From: Acanthaster planci
Taxonomy: Eukaryota > Echinodermata > Asteroidea > Valvatida > Acanthasteridae
Direction: 5' to 3'
NCBI RefSeq assembly: GCF_001949145.1
Contig: NW_019091431.1
Coordinates: 1,041,426 to 1,105,425 of the forward strand
DNA length: 64,000 nucleotides
In this document: positions 1 to 8,110 of the stretch, piece after piece
How positions within the stretch are numbered: position 1 is the first letter of the stretch
Layout of the letters: every line of letters starts with the position of its first letter
Notes under the pieces: generated by a model
Seen by the model: the letters and a program-made list of their open reading frames with translations, nothing else
Database searches by the model: none
What the model was told of the DNA's origin: nothing
Position numbers and translations under genes: made by a program

Positions 1-283
1 ATTGAATCTTTTATCTACACAAGTACCCTCGCATAAGGTAGAGGAACTTTGTCCAAGTCACTTCAGTTCCCAAAAAATCCCTCAAAGCACTACGAGTTGC
101 ATGCCAAATGTAGAGCAATATTTGTGCCGAAGTATGGACCACAAGATTGCTTATGCACACACGTCACCTGATGGCTTTTGTACTCTGATGACGTGTATCC
201 AATTTATTGGACTCAAGTCCACTGTGATCCAGTCGAACACCCAGTCACTCACTGATTGTGCAATTGGTTTGAGTGCTGCTTAG
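1..283 (+). CDS. Possible terminal exon of an unrecognised upstream gene (partial)
   Basis: One frame is open from the left edge of the window to a TAG at 281-283, about 93 codons. I recognise no domain and no homologue. It could be the last coding exon of a plus-strand gene that starts outside the window. That reading fits the two AATAAA hexamers downstream and the convergent aprataxin gene that ends at 998. An open frame of this length can also occur by chance, so this is only a candidate. Confidence 0.22.
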   Translation, partial: LNLLSTQVPSHKVEELCPSHFSSQKIPQSTTSCMPNVEQYLCRSMDHKIAYAHTSPDGFCTLMTCIQFIGLKSTVIQSNTQSLTDCAIGLSAA

Positions 284-997
284 ATTAAATGTAGGTCCTA
301 TAAATGGTTCTGAATTTCCTGTGGTGGGGGATAGTACCCAACTGAGCCACAGCGAAGCGAGCCGTTCACCTGGATTCTACCGTCTTTGACCCAGATGTTG
401 CCATTCATGCAGTTTTCCCCTTTTCTTTATTTGCCATGCATAATCAAGAGTAAAAATTGGACAGTCAAATTAATTTGACTTATGTTGGTCACACCAGGTC
501 ACACCAGGGGGACTTTCCCCCAGATGATAATCACGCTGGATTCCATAAGGTGATGAAAACAATTCCACAGGGATTAACATTGATATTCTCCAAGTATCTG
601 ATGAAAGCAGTCTCCCATATCATGTACACTGTATATAGTATATAGTATATTAAAATAAATCAATGTATGCAAAATATTTTTCTCAAACTACTCACAACTG
701 TAATATTTAATGAAGTATTAACAGAGATGTACTAATTCTTGTACAGAAATTTTTTTAGTTTTTGAATAAAAGTTTTGGAGGAAATTTTGGATTTTTCCAT
801 GTTGTTTACTTTGGACATTTTTAGATAATGGAGTACAGTCAATGAAAAAGGGATTTTCTGCAAACAAAAATGTTGGTTGTTTGAAGTCTTCTTGTCATAG
901 CAAAAGCCAAACCCAACATCCGATCACTTCCCCTCCCCTGCTTCCCGCCCCCTCCCAGAACTTCCTCGGCAGCATCACCCCAAGCCTAAGCCAGTGG
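284..997. other. Convergent 3' flank between possible upstream gene and APTX
   Basis: AT-rich sequence with no coding signal. It carries plus-strand AATAAA hexamers at 654-659 and 765-770. A minus-strand AATAAA (TTTATT on the plus strand) lies at 426-431 and could serve the 3' end of APTX. It is probably 3' UTR and spacer for two convergent genes. Confidence 0.4.
654..770 (+). promoter_or_regulatory. Candidate polyadenylation hexamers
   Basis: Two exact AATAAA hexamers at 654-659 and 765-770 lie downstream of the stop codon at 281-283. They would be usable only if the frame at the left edge is a real terminal exon. No GU-rich downstream element was established. Confidence 0.25.
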
Positions 998-1076
998 TCA
1001 TCTTTTCTTGATGTGAGTGACAATGTGTTCTTTCAGTTTGGGCATAGTCGCCAGCTCCTTCTTGCACACATGACAC
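998..1076 (-). CDS. APTX: APTX coding exon 6 (C2H2 finger and stop)
   Basis: The exon completes R178 and encodes [17 protein letters not shown] then IVTHIKKR, ending with TGA at 1000-998. The C-x2-C-x12-H-x3-H spacing is the aprataxin DNA-binding zinc finger. Confidence 0.93.
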
Positions 1077-4000
1077 CTGAAAGCAGAAAAAGAAAGTAGA
1101 AGCAAAACTTGAATTGATTTTACATTTCCTACCTCGACCAAGTGTGAAATTCCTGTACAGATTAGAGACAGGGCTCTAAGGCATTAAATTCTTTTGTCAT
1201 TCCATGATTCACACCACCAACACTGCTCACCTTCCACCCAAAGGTGGTACAAACAACATATCCTCCAAAATATCCAAGTCATGTGATACTCCACCAGTTC
1301 AGGCTGATGTATTTAACAGTGCACTGTCCACAGAACAGAAACCTGAGAGGTGTCCACAAAACTCCATACATGTACATTTGTCTGTGAATTTTTTTCAACA
1401 CTGAGATCAAATTAACCAAGAATGCTACACTGTAGTGAGTCATCCTCAGTGATATCTGATGATACTCACCTGAGCGGCAGTTTGAGTAATGCCTCAGGAT
1501 TCTTAGCCGAGGTGTCAACTTTGCCTTCTGTCTCCAACTGATCCATGACTTCTGCAAGTTAAGCGTGAGAGAAAAAGTGCGACGTATAACAAAGAGAGAT
1601 CTGGGATGATGCCAATGCTGCGGTCAAGTACTTTTCAAAGTACCAAGTTCTCTACCAAAAATGTAACTATTCTCTCTGAGTGATCCCTGTTCACCACTTC
1701 CCAGGTTGTGTCGTGTAATTGGGGTGGGATCCCTGGCTACATGATGTTTCAGGTTTAATGACTTCTAGCTAGGGCCCCGAACAGAGATATTGACAAATGG
1801 GAAGAGCCACCTACATAGGGTTGGATAGCTCAGTTGGTAGAGCACCAGTACGGTATTCCAGAGGTCACAGGTTCAAATCTCGCTTCGGTCAATTTTTTTG
1901 TTCATCTTTACAATAAAAAATTTAACTAGTTAGGAGGGACCAAAGCTGAAGTACATGGGCATTTCACAAAGGTAAGATTACAAAGTACACTGATGACTTC
2001 ACACTATCACTGTTAAATAAAAATTAAGTTTTAGGACAAAAGTACTTGGCCAAGTACATTCCGAGTACTTTTCTCCTCAGAACTTAAATTTTACAAAACT
2101 GGGAGTGTCCGAAGTCTTAAATTTAGTTTATCTTACCTTTGTGCATTTACCATCAAAGGCCTGTGTACTCAAGCTTTATTTCCTTTTACCTAGTCTAATA
2201 TCTAGCAGAGAACCTTGGTACACGGAAAGAACTCGACTACAACATTGGATAATGCTCTGAACAGGACAGTGAATCCAAGACAGTTTACTAAGTGCCGCAT
2301 GAAATGATCACATCACACCTCATACTAAGAGTAACACTGACTGAAGCGCTCTTCCTGAAACAATAAATAATTCCAACAAATACTCAAATTCCCATTTAGC
2401 TATATAGCTCACATGTCGCAATTCAAAGAAAGTTCCTTCAAAACAACTCGTCTCTTTAAGCCTTCACAAAGTGGTTCTTGCCAAGTTCCAAAGCCAGTGC
2501 GGCAGTTTGGGGTTTTGCCATGTATTTATACATTACCTTTGGAGTCAACAAAGTATGCTGACGTGAAGGAGTTCCAGTGTTTCTTTGTTTTTAGTGACGG
2601 AGAATCAAAATCCTGACTGATAGCATGAAGATGCAAATGGCTAAAATGAGAAAAGGGCACTTTATGAGACTACAACATTACTGTCATTTTTATGCAATAT
2701 ATATTTGACAGTTCAGATACAAGCAGATTTAAGAATGCCCATTGCTTTTTCCATATGAAGTTCTTCCAAATTTAATAGCTCTCTTCCTCTTTTTTCTTTC
2801 TTTCTTCACAAAATGTGCAAAGATTATCAACTTCAGTCTTTAAGTCTGATCAAATTTTACCTCATGCTTGGTACAGCATGATAGCCAAGTCTGTAAGAGA
2901 GTCCTTCTTCCCCGATCGCCCTGAAGGGGAAAAGATTTAATTTATCTCAACAGTTTGGAAGAGGAATTCATACTTTGGATGGAAATCAGTAACACAGATT
3001 TGTCTCAATTAACCCTAACCCTCCTCAATCCTCCAACAGGTGAAGGATTGAGGAGGGTTAGGGTTAAGGGTAATATTACATGCACACAATTGAATACTCT
3101 GCAGATGCTTTCAGTGGGGATTCGAACCTATAGCACTCCATTTACAAGTGCAGATATCTGAACAAGTTGATTACAGTGCCTTCAAGAGTTGGCAGGCTAA
3201 TTTGAATTCAAACTTGTCAAGGGAATTAAAAATAACTAAAGCATGAATACTACCCCATAAGTGAGGTGTCAAAACACAATAATGCCATTTAAAAAAAAGT
3301 GAAAAACCTCACCCTTCGATAACTCTTTGCCCAACTTCATGCATGTGTTTCAGCAGGTCCAAATGGTCTGCTTTCAGGGCCTTCAATTTACTTATGTTCT
3401 CTTTGGGAAGCACCAAGAAGTGATATCTTGCCTCAAGGAAAAGTAATAACAAGAAAATTAGGGCCGAGTCAATTCAAATAATTCACTATTCAAATATTCA
3501 ACCTTCAATTCAACTGAATATCCAAACATTCAGTTGTACCAACCGACAGATTGTTAATGAACAAACCATATACAAAATCAGTGGCAATAACACACACAAT
3601 TGTACATTATAACCAATATAATAGCTTCCCACATCTACGAGTATCTCCAGCCATGATTTAGCAAGATTAACGAGATGAAGATTTCTATTCCTTTTCAATT
3701 AAATTTAAATTAAAGCGGTGCAAAGTTTAGTGGCTGTGACCATATCGAAACTGTACACTGAACATTGCAGTGCTCAGGAAACAGTTGTCAGCGCGCATGT
3801 GCCAACACAGCATACTTGAATGATCCACTAGGCCGGCACGCCGTGACATCATCAACAGGACATCAACATATAGTTCAAATCACTATTTGAGGAAAGATGG
3901 CGTCTTCGAGATCATTGACAAGAGTGTTTCTGATTTGATGGGGAAAGTTCTCTTTTCCCACTTATGAATAAACCATATTATTATTATTAGAATCTCCAAG

Positions 4001-4488
4001 TCTCACTTAATCCATAGACGGCATTAGACATTTCAAGGACAGTTTTAGAGGTGAATTTGGAGGATTTTGACTCGGGGTAAGAGTTTTTTTGAGTGAAATG
4101 AATTATATAGAAGCTAAAGCCTAGATGGAAGGTACTTGGACCCTACTATCGCCCGACCATGTCTGAATGTTAAAAAAGGTACTTTGTAGGGTCTAAGTTA
4201 CTCAGACTAGTCTGAATCAACAGCAACCATCCAGCTAGCCTCATAATGCGGTTCATATTAATTATTGGACTTCCTCCAGCCAGGGGTTCCACCATTAAAA
4301 GGGGCTACCATCAGGCCTACCTTGGGATATTTATCTTTGATGACGACCACTCTGTCATCCTCCTGCACCTGCTTGCTGGGGTCGTTCATGGAATCTTTTA
4401 GCCCTAAACTCCAATGGCCTTTCTTCGCTGGAGGACCACCTCCAGACGGTTCCAGTAGGTGTTTTTTCCCAAGCTTTGCAGTCGCCAT
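998..4488 (-). CDS. APTX: Aprataxin-like protein, HIT domain plus C2H2 zinc finger (gene span, six coding exons)
   Basis: The spliced minus-strand product is 203 residues: join of 4488-4321, 3431-3313, 2920-2861, 2640-2537, 1551-1470 and 1076-998. Every intron is GT-AG and the phases agree. Aprataxin removes AMP from abortive 5'-adenylated DNA ends made by DNA ligases, in the nucleus. The diagnostic features are an N-terminal [11 protein letters not shown] segment, the [18 protein letters not shown] core, the histidine triad HLHLHA at residues 117-122 with ISQDFDSP after it, a KKHWNSF segment, and a C-terminal C2H2 finger (C179, C182, H195, H199). Vertebrate aprataxin is about 340-356 residues because of an N-terminal FHA domain; no FHA domain is seen here. 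The start at 4488 has a good Kozak context and an in-frame TAA 12 nt upstream. However, a pyrimidine tract ending in TAG at 4496-4498 could be a splice acceptor for an FHA-coding exon upstream. Confidence 0.93.
1077..1469 (-). other. APTX intron 5
   Basis: 393 bp between the LLKLPL exon and the zinc-finger exon. No other feature seen. Confidence 0.7.
1470..1551 (-). CDS. APTX: APTX coding exon 5
   Basis: 82 nt giving [20 protein letters not shown] and LLKLPL, the helix linking the HIT domain to the zinc finger; aprataxins end this segment with LLKLPLRCH. Acceptor TTGCAG, donor GTGAGT. Confidence 0.92.
1818..1891 (+). repeat. tRNA-like SINE head or tRNA pseudogene
   Basis: The segment has a good A-box region (TAGCTCAGTTGGTAGAGCA) and a B-box-like GGTTCAAATCT at normal spacing, followed by a T run. 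The anticodon stem and T stem do not pair properly, so a functional tRNA is unlikely. It lies in APTX intron 4, opposite to the gene, just before the inverted-repeat element at 1957-2152. Confidence 0.55.
1957..2152. mobile_element. Small inverted-repeat element (MITE-like) in APTX intron 4
   Basis: The left end (CATTTCACAAAGGTAAGAT at about 1960-1978) is mirrored by ATCTTACCTTTGTGCATTTA at 2130-2149. That gives terminal inverted repeats of about 22 bp around a ~195-bp non-coding body. Weaker complementarity extends further inward. No target duplication was firmly seen. Confidence 0.5.
2537..2640 (-). CDS. APTX: APTX coding exon 4 (histidine triad)
   Basis: 104 nt encoding the catalytic HLHLHA triad, then [19 protein letters not shown]. 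The triad follows the H-x-H-x-H pattern of HIT nucleotide hydrolases, and the middle histidine is the expected AMP-accepting nucleophile. Acceptor TTTTAG, donor GTAATG. Confidence 0.93.
2861..2920 (-). CDS. APTX: APTX coding exon 3
   Basis: 60 nt giving [19 protein letters not shown], matching the family segment that precedes the histidine triad. The flanks are TTCAG and GTAAAA. The exon takes in phase 2 and ends in phase 2. Confidence 0.9.
3009..3067. repeat. Perfect inverted repeat with telomere-like arms
   Basis: In APTX intron 2, a 24-nt left arm (3009-3032, starting TTAACCCTAACCCTCC) is exactly complementary to the right arm (3044-3067, ending GAGGGTTAGGGTTAA). The loop is 11 nt. The outer part of each arm is two units of the TTAGGG type. 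The perfect match suggests a recent or constrained hairpin. Confidence 0.85.
3105..3185 (-). repeat. tRNA(Thr)-like SINE fragment
   Basis: Read on the minus strand, the segment contains CTTGTAA, the anticodon loop of a TGT threonine tRNA. About 16-20 nt later comes a perfect B-box-like GGTTCGAATCCCC (plus-strand 3116-3128). The D arm and acceptor stem do not pair, so this is a tRNA-derived SINE head or tRNA pseudogene rather than a working tRNA. Confidence 0.45.
3313..3431 (-). CDS. APTX: APTX coding exon 2
   Basis: 119 nt giving [19 protein letters not shown] and [14 protein letters not shown], the central beta-strand and helix of the aprataxin HIT fold. The donor is GTGAGG and the exon ends in phase 2. 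Confidence 0.92.
3432..4320 (-). other. APTX intron 1
   Basis: 889 bp with donor GTAGGC and acceptor CCTTGAG behind a T-rich tract. I see no coding or RNA gene in it. Confidence 0.7.
4321..4488 (-). CDS. APTX: APTX coding exon 1
   Basis: Fifty-six codons from ATG (4488-4486) to the donor GTAGGC. It encodes a lysine- and glycine-rich leader, then the start of the HIT domain ([14 protein letters not shown] and [10 protein letters not shown]). The exon ends in phase 0. Frame reading beyond the donor is not conserved and soon stops, as expected for intron. Confidence 0.92.
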
Positions 4489-5735
4489 GGCGTCGCTATT
4501 TTAATGGAAGAGAAAAAAATCAAGCAGAGTTTTTCTTGAAATCAGTTATGAAGAAACTATATAAAATCATACAACTTTGTGGTTGACATTCATCTTATGT
4601 GGTTAAAAACAACATGCAAAGTGACACTGGCAGGGCTTAGTTAGAAACTTCAAAGTTTCAGTTTCAAAACCAACACGTCAATATTGCACAAATTATACCG
4701 ATAATTCTGTTTAACATGTTTAAGCTGTCCAAATATTCCTAAATCTGTCATAGCAAAAGAAGTATTAAACCCTGTGCATTCTATCCGACAAATTAACTGC
4801 ATTTTGGATGAGGAATATTATTTTTTTTTCAATATGAAACCACGGACAGAAGCAAAAAAAATCACATCAGTCCTGTCAAGTGCATGCACGTTGTATTATT
4901 GAGTAAAAGACAGGTGGTCAAAGATAGGCTCTTGGCAAGTTTAAGAAACAGACTGGAAACCAGACTTTAGCTAGCTCCTAGACGAATTACTGTTATTGTA
5001 CGCGCGCAATGAAGCCGAGCATCCGTCTAAAAACCAATCAGTTTTCCAATACTCGACTTCGGCTCCGTTAAGGCTTCAACTGGTTTTTACGACGTGACTT
5101 TGAAGTTGTAAGCGCATTAATAAGTTTAATAATGCCACCAAACATCAAGTGAGAGGAAAAATAGCAAAGCATTACAGTACTTTGATTTGATTTAAACGCC
5201 TTGGGGTCACAATCGGGGATTGGTTTCATAGACAAATCCTGACGGAGACGAATAGAGTATTGGAAAACGGCCTCAAACGTCCACTTTGTACTTGCAATGT
5301 ACTGCGTACTGTAATTAGCGCCCTCTGCAACTTTTGCTTGCCCGGCATGAACAAGAAACGTCTTGTAGCTGTCCTTGGAGATGAACCATAAACATGAAAC
5401 TAGCTGCATTTGTCGTAAATTCTCATCAGACACCATTCCCTGATTTTCAAAGGATATGCTAAGCGTGGAAGTGCAAAACTACAGAGCTGCTGAATTAAAC
5501 CCAAACTGTTTTTGGGATTGTCGTTTACTGTTCATTTTGCATATCGCTGTACCGTTTCATAAATTTTGTGAAAGATATTGAACGAACAAAATCTGTGACA
5601 ATCTTCCTGCAGTTTGAGTTTAGCGATTTCCCATCGCAGCCCCTGTTTCACCACGGCTCTGCTGTGTGACGGTAAAATTATTACACCCCTCCCCTCTGAC
5701 GAGTATGGCGTATTCTGGGAATGCTCGAGGCCGAG
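4489..5735. other. APTX 5' flank
   Basis: Non-coding spacer upstream of APTX, with no TATA box seen. A repeat block lies at 5040-5275. A 122-codon minus-strand open frame at 5068-5436 overlaps that repeat and shows no recognisable domain. Confidence 0.5.
5040..5275. repeat. Dispersed repeat with inverted ends
   Basis: The motif GTTTTCCAATACTC occurs at the left and, inverted, at about 5256-5270. The left ~70 bp (5040-5107) recurs inverted at 40561-40630, including a shared TGACTTTGAAG tail. This looks like a short interspersed or foldback element. Confidence 0.5.
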
Positions 5736-5747
5736 GGCGCTCGTAGA

Positions 5748-7301
5748 CAGGTGGTACGCACGCGTTACATGCCTCTTTGACCAATAAGGTGTCGTGTTTT
5801 GCCAAATGCACGCGCGCGTCAAGCTGAAGAATGTGCGTGTGACATGAGTGCGGTGCTGCCGCAGCTATGGCGTCTAATCTGGGATACACATTATTTTTTA
5901 CAACACTCCTAATCTTTGAATGCAACGTTCTTTATTCGTGGATTATGTATTTATGCATTTACGCATGCACATCACGAAGTTCATAGAAGTTGCCCTACAG
6001 CCCCTTTTGCTCATTACTTGTTTTAGAACAAACCCAATAGCTCCGCTACGTTCCATATTTGTAAGGGAGTCCGTCATATATGTACACTCGTCTAGTCTGA
6101 AGCAATCTTTCAAGACGTCTCGTGATGCACCCTCCACTCTCTTCTAAGAAATCTTCTCTCTTAATAGGCTCAGCTCCCTTCACTTCTCAGCGACGTCTTC
6201 AGCCACTGAACTCGCTTCATATTCCCCAGTTGTTGACGGAGTTTCATAAGCTGCCCCTTCGCTGCAAAATAAAGTATTTATGGACAGAATGCCGTTTGAC
6301 AGCAAGCTGCAAGGGCTTCATTGATAGCTTTCGCTAAATTTTAAGCAGAAGGGGGGATTTACCTTTCGTTTTCTTTCCGGAGAGATGATTTGCAAAGCTG
6401 CAGGGAGATAATACAGTAAATCTTGAAAGCATTAAGCATTTTTTTAATCAACATGCTTTTTGGTTTCATTTCAGAAGTTCCCCGGCCCTAAATAGCGCGT
6501 CGAAAGGAATGAAGGGCCAATTATTGTTATGTTGGTGTAAAGTAAGTGCACCCTGAAGCATGAATAATCTATGATGGTTGGCGGTAAAAGTTGCGATTGA
6601 TAATTGTTATCAGACGTTTGAGGTTTATTTCGGATGTGGTAGCTTCATTGTATTCAATTTGAGAAAGAGTCTCTCCATGGGGTTCTATTGCAGCCCTTGG
6701 TCCAGATGTCGTTTTTGTTTCGTTATTGTATTTAATGTAGTTACAAGCGGAATAGATCGAACGAAATAATATCATATGCACAAATATGAACATAAAAAAG
6801 CCCCAATTCGACCGTGGTGGACATACATGTAGGCCTATGTGTACTATTTTGGTGGTAACCCGACCTACTTTAATATCGTGACCCGTGAACCCCGTATACA
6901 ACTTGCACGCATCGGGGCGTATGCCCTCCAGATAATGTACTACCGTCTGTGATAAAAACCAGTTCATTGATGCTTCTGTTGTCAGTAGAAAATGTTCCCG
7001 TTACGGCTCGGCGACCCTTGGGAAATTACACGGGCGCCGTGCTCTGAGTGACAAGGCCAACTTAGAAAAACTAAATGGGTCTCGTTACTGTTTAAAGTTA
7101 GTAGCCTTACTAACCAGCTGTTTTTGTTGTTCAAACTTTTCGAGTTCACTGAGCAATCCGGTATGCATTGTAGCGACGGATCCAATTAGAAGCCGTAACT
7201 GCCGCGGCAACTCACGTCACACGTACAGTGTACATTCTTCCCTTTTACGCGCACGTACATTTGGCATATCGGAGAGCCATGTAACGCGCGCGTACCACCT
7301 G
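5748..7301. mobile_element. Inverted-repeat-flanked 1.55-kb segment (possible non-autonomous transposon)
   Basis: The left arm, about 5748-5882, and the right arm, about 7180-7301 read on the minus strand, share CAGGTGGTACGC, CGCGTTACATG, GCCAAATG, GAAGAATGT and GTGTGAC blocks in the same order, with an estimated ~75% identity. The arms point towards each other like long terminal inverted repeats. The interior has no recognised transposase; its longest frame is 132 codons on the minus strand at 6569-6967, without a known domain. A TSD was not found. An alternative is an inverted duplication of a promoter-like CpG-rich segment. Confidence 0.5.
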
Positions 7302-7809
7302 CCCACAAGTACAAGTGTTTTGCCACTGCACTAATGGTTTTGACAAACACAGTGCAGGGCAACTGTATCGTTGGATATTGCTATCGACATTTTAAAAGTT
7401 AAAGGTAATTGATTGCTACTACCAGGCCATTAATTTTTTTTTAATAATGAGATATTGGTGACAGCAATGTCATTTGCCAAATTAAACAATGAGGGCTCTG
7501 AAATTTTTTCCGGAAACACCGTTCTCCCTCTCAATTTTCACTGTGACCTATCCACCCCACCCAACTTAACCCTTCCAACCCCCCCCCCCCGCCAAACCTC
7601 AGGCGGGCTGATTACAACAAATATCCCGGAGACGAAATATCATTTTCTTTTATCCTAGAAATTAATAATAACCTCTTTCAATATTGCCGTATTCCATACT
7701 GGTCCAAGCGCGAAACCGAAGAAAATGGAAATTTGAAATATTGGTGTTTTTGTTTTTATTACACGCGCAATGCGAAAAATGGCCATCACTCGGTTATTGT
7801 AGCAAGGAC

Positions 7810-7839
7810 CACGTGACGCGGTTTACTCGCTATGATTGG
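7810..7839 (+). promoter_or_regulatory. Candidate KDM6A promoter elements (E-box and CCAAT)
   Basis: A CACGTG E-box at 7810-7815, inside CCACGTGACGCG, lies near an inverted CCAAT box (ATTGG, 7835-7839). They are about 200 bp upstream of the KDM6A start codon in CpG-rich DNA. No TATA box is evident. The transcription start is not known. Confidence 0.35.
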
Positions 7840-7968
7840 TTGCACAGGTACATGCTGAACATGTACAATATATTCAGCGTGGAACCCGAGTTGTGTTTTG
7901 ATGCTCCATCCTGACCAAGTTGGGTGAAAACTTTGAGCTTTCCCAGAATTATTGTCAAGTTTTCCGCC

Positions 7969-8019
7969 ATGACTGGGTTCTGTAGGAACTCATCTAGGGT
8001 CAGGACTTGGTGTGGTTGA
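7969..8019 (+). other. Possible upstream ORF in KDM6A 5' leader
   Basis: An ATG in a favourable context (CCGCCATGA) opens a 16-codon frame that stops with TGA at 8017-8019, 17 nt before the KDM6A ATG. If transcription starts upstream of 7969, this uORF could reduce initiation at the main start. Confidence 0.4.
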
Positions 8020-8036
8020 ATTTTACCCCGAGAAAA

Positions 8037-8110
8037 ATGGCCTCGGAACAGACCGGAGCAACGCTACCGACTCTGACCCCAGCCAAGTCGGAGTTGGTCG
8101 AGTTCGACAG
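8037..8110 (+). CDS. KDM6A: KDM6A coding exon 1
   Basis: Twenty-four codons and two bases from ATG (8037-8039), beginning [20 protein letters not shown], with donor GTATGG. The leader is shorter than the alanine-rich human N terminus. The conserved SRLFGF motif is completed by exon 2. Confidence 0.9.

Noticed and set aside
1818-1891. Functional tRNA gene
   Set aside because: A and B boxes are good but the anticodon and T stems do not pair, so it is listed as a SINE-like pseudo-tRNA.
5068-5436. 122-codon minus-strand open frame upstream of APTX
   Set aside because: It overlaps a dispersed repeat and does not resemble the FHA domain that might be expected there.
6569-6967. 132-codon minus-strand frame inside the inverted-repeat segment
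   Set aside because: I looked for transposase motifs (DDE-type, BED, THAP) and found none.
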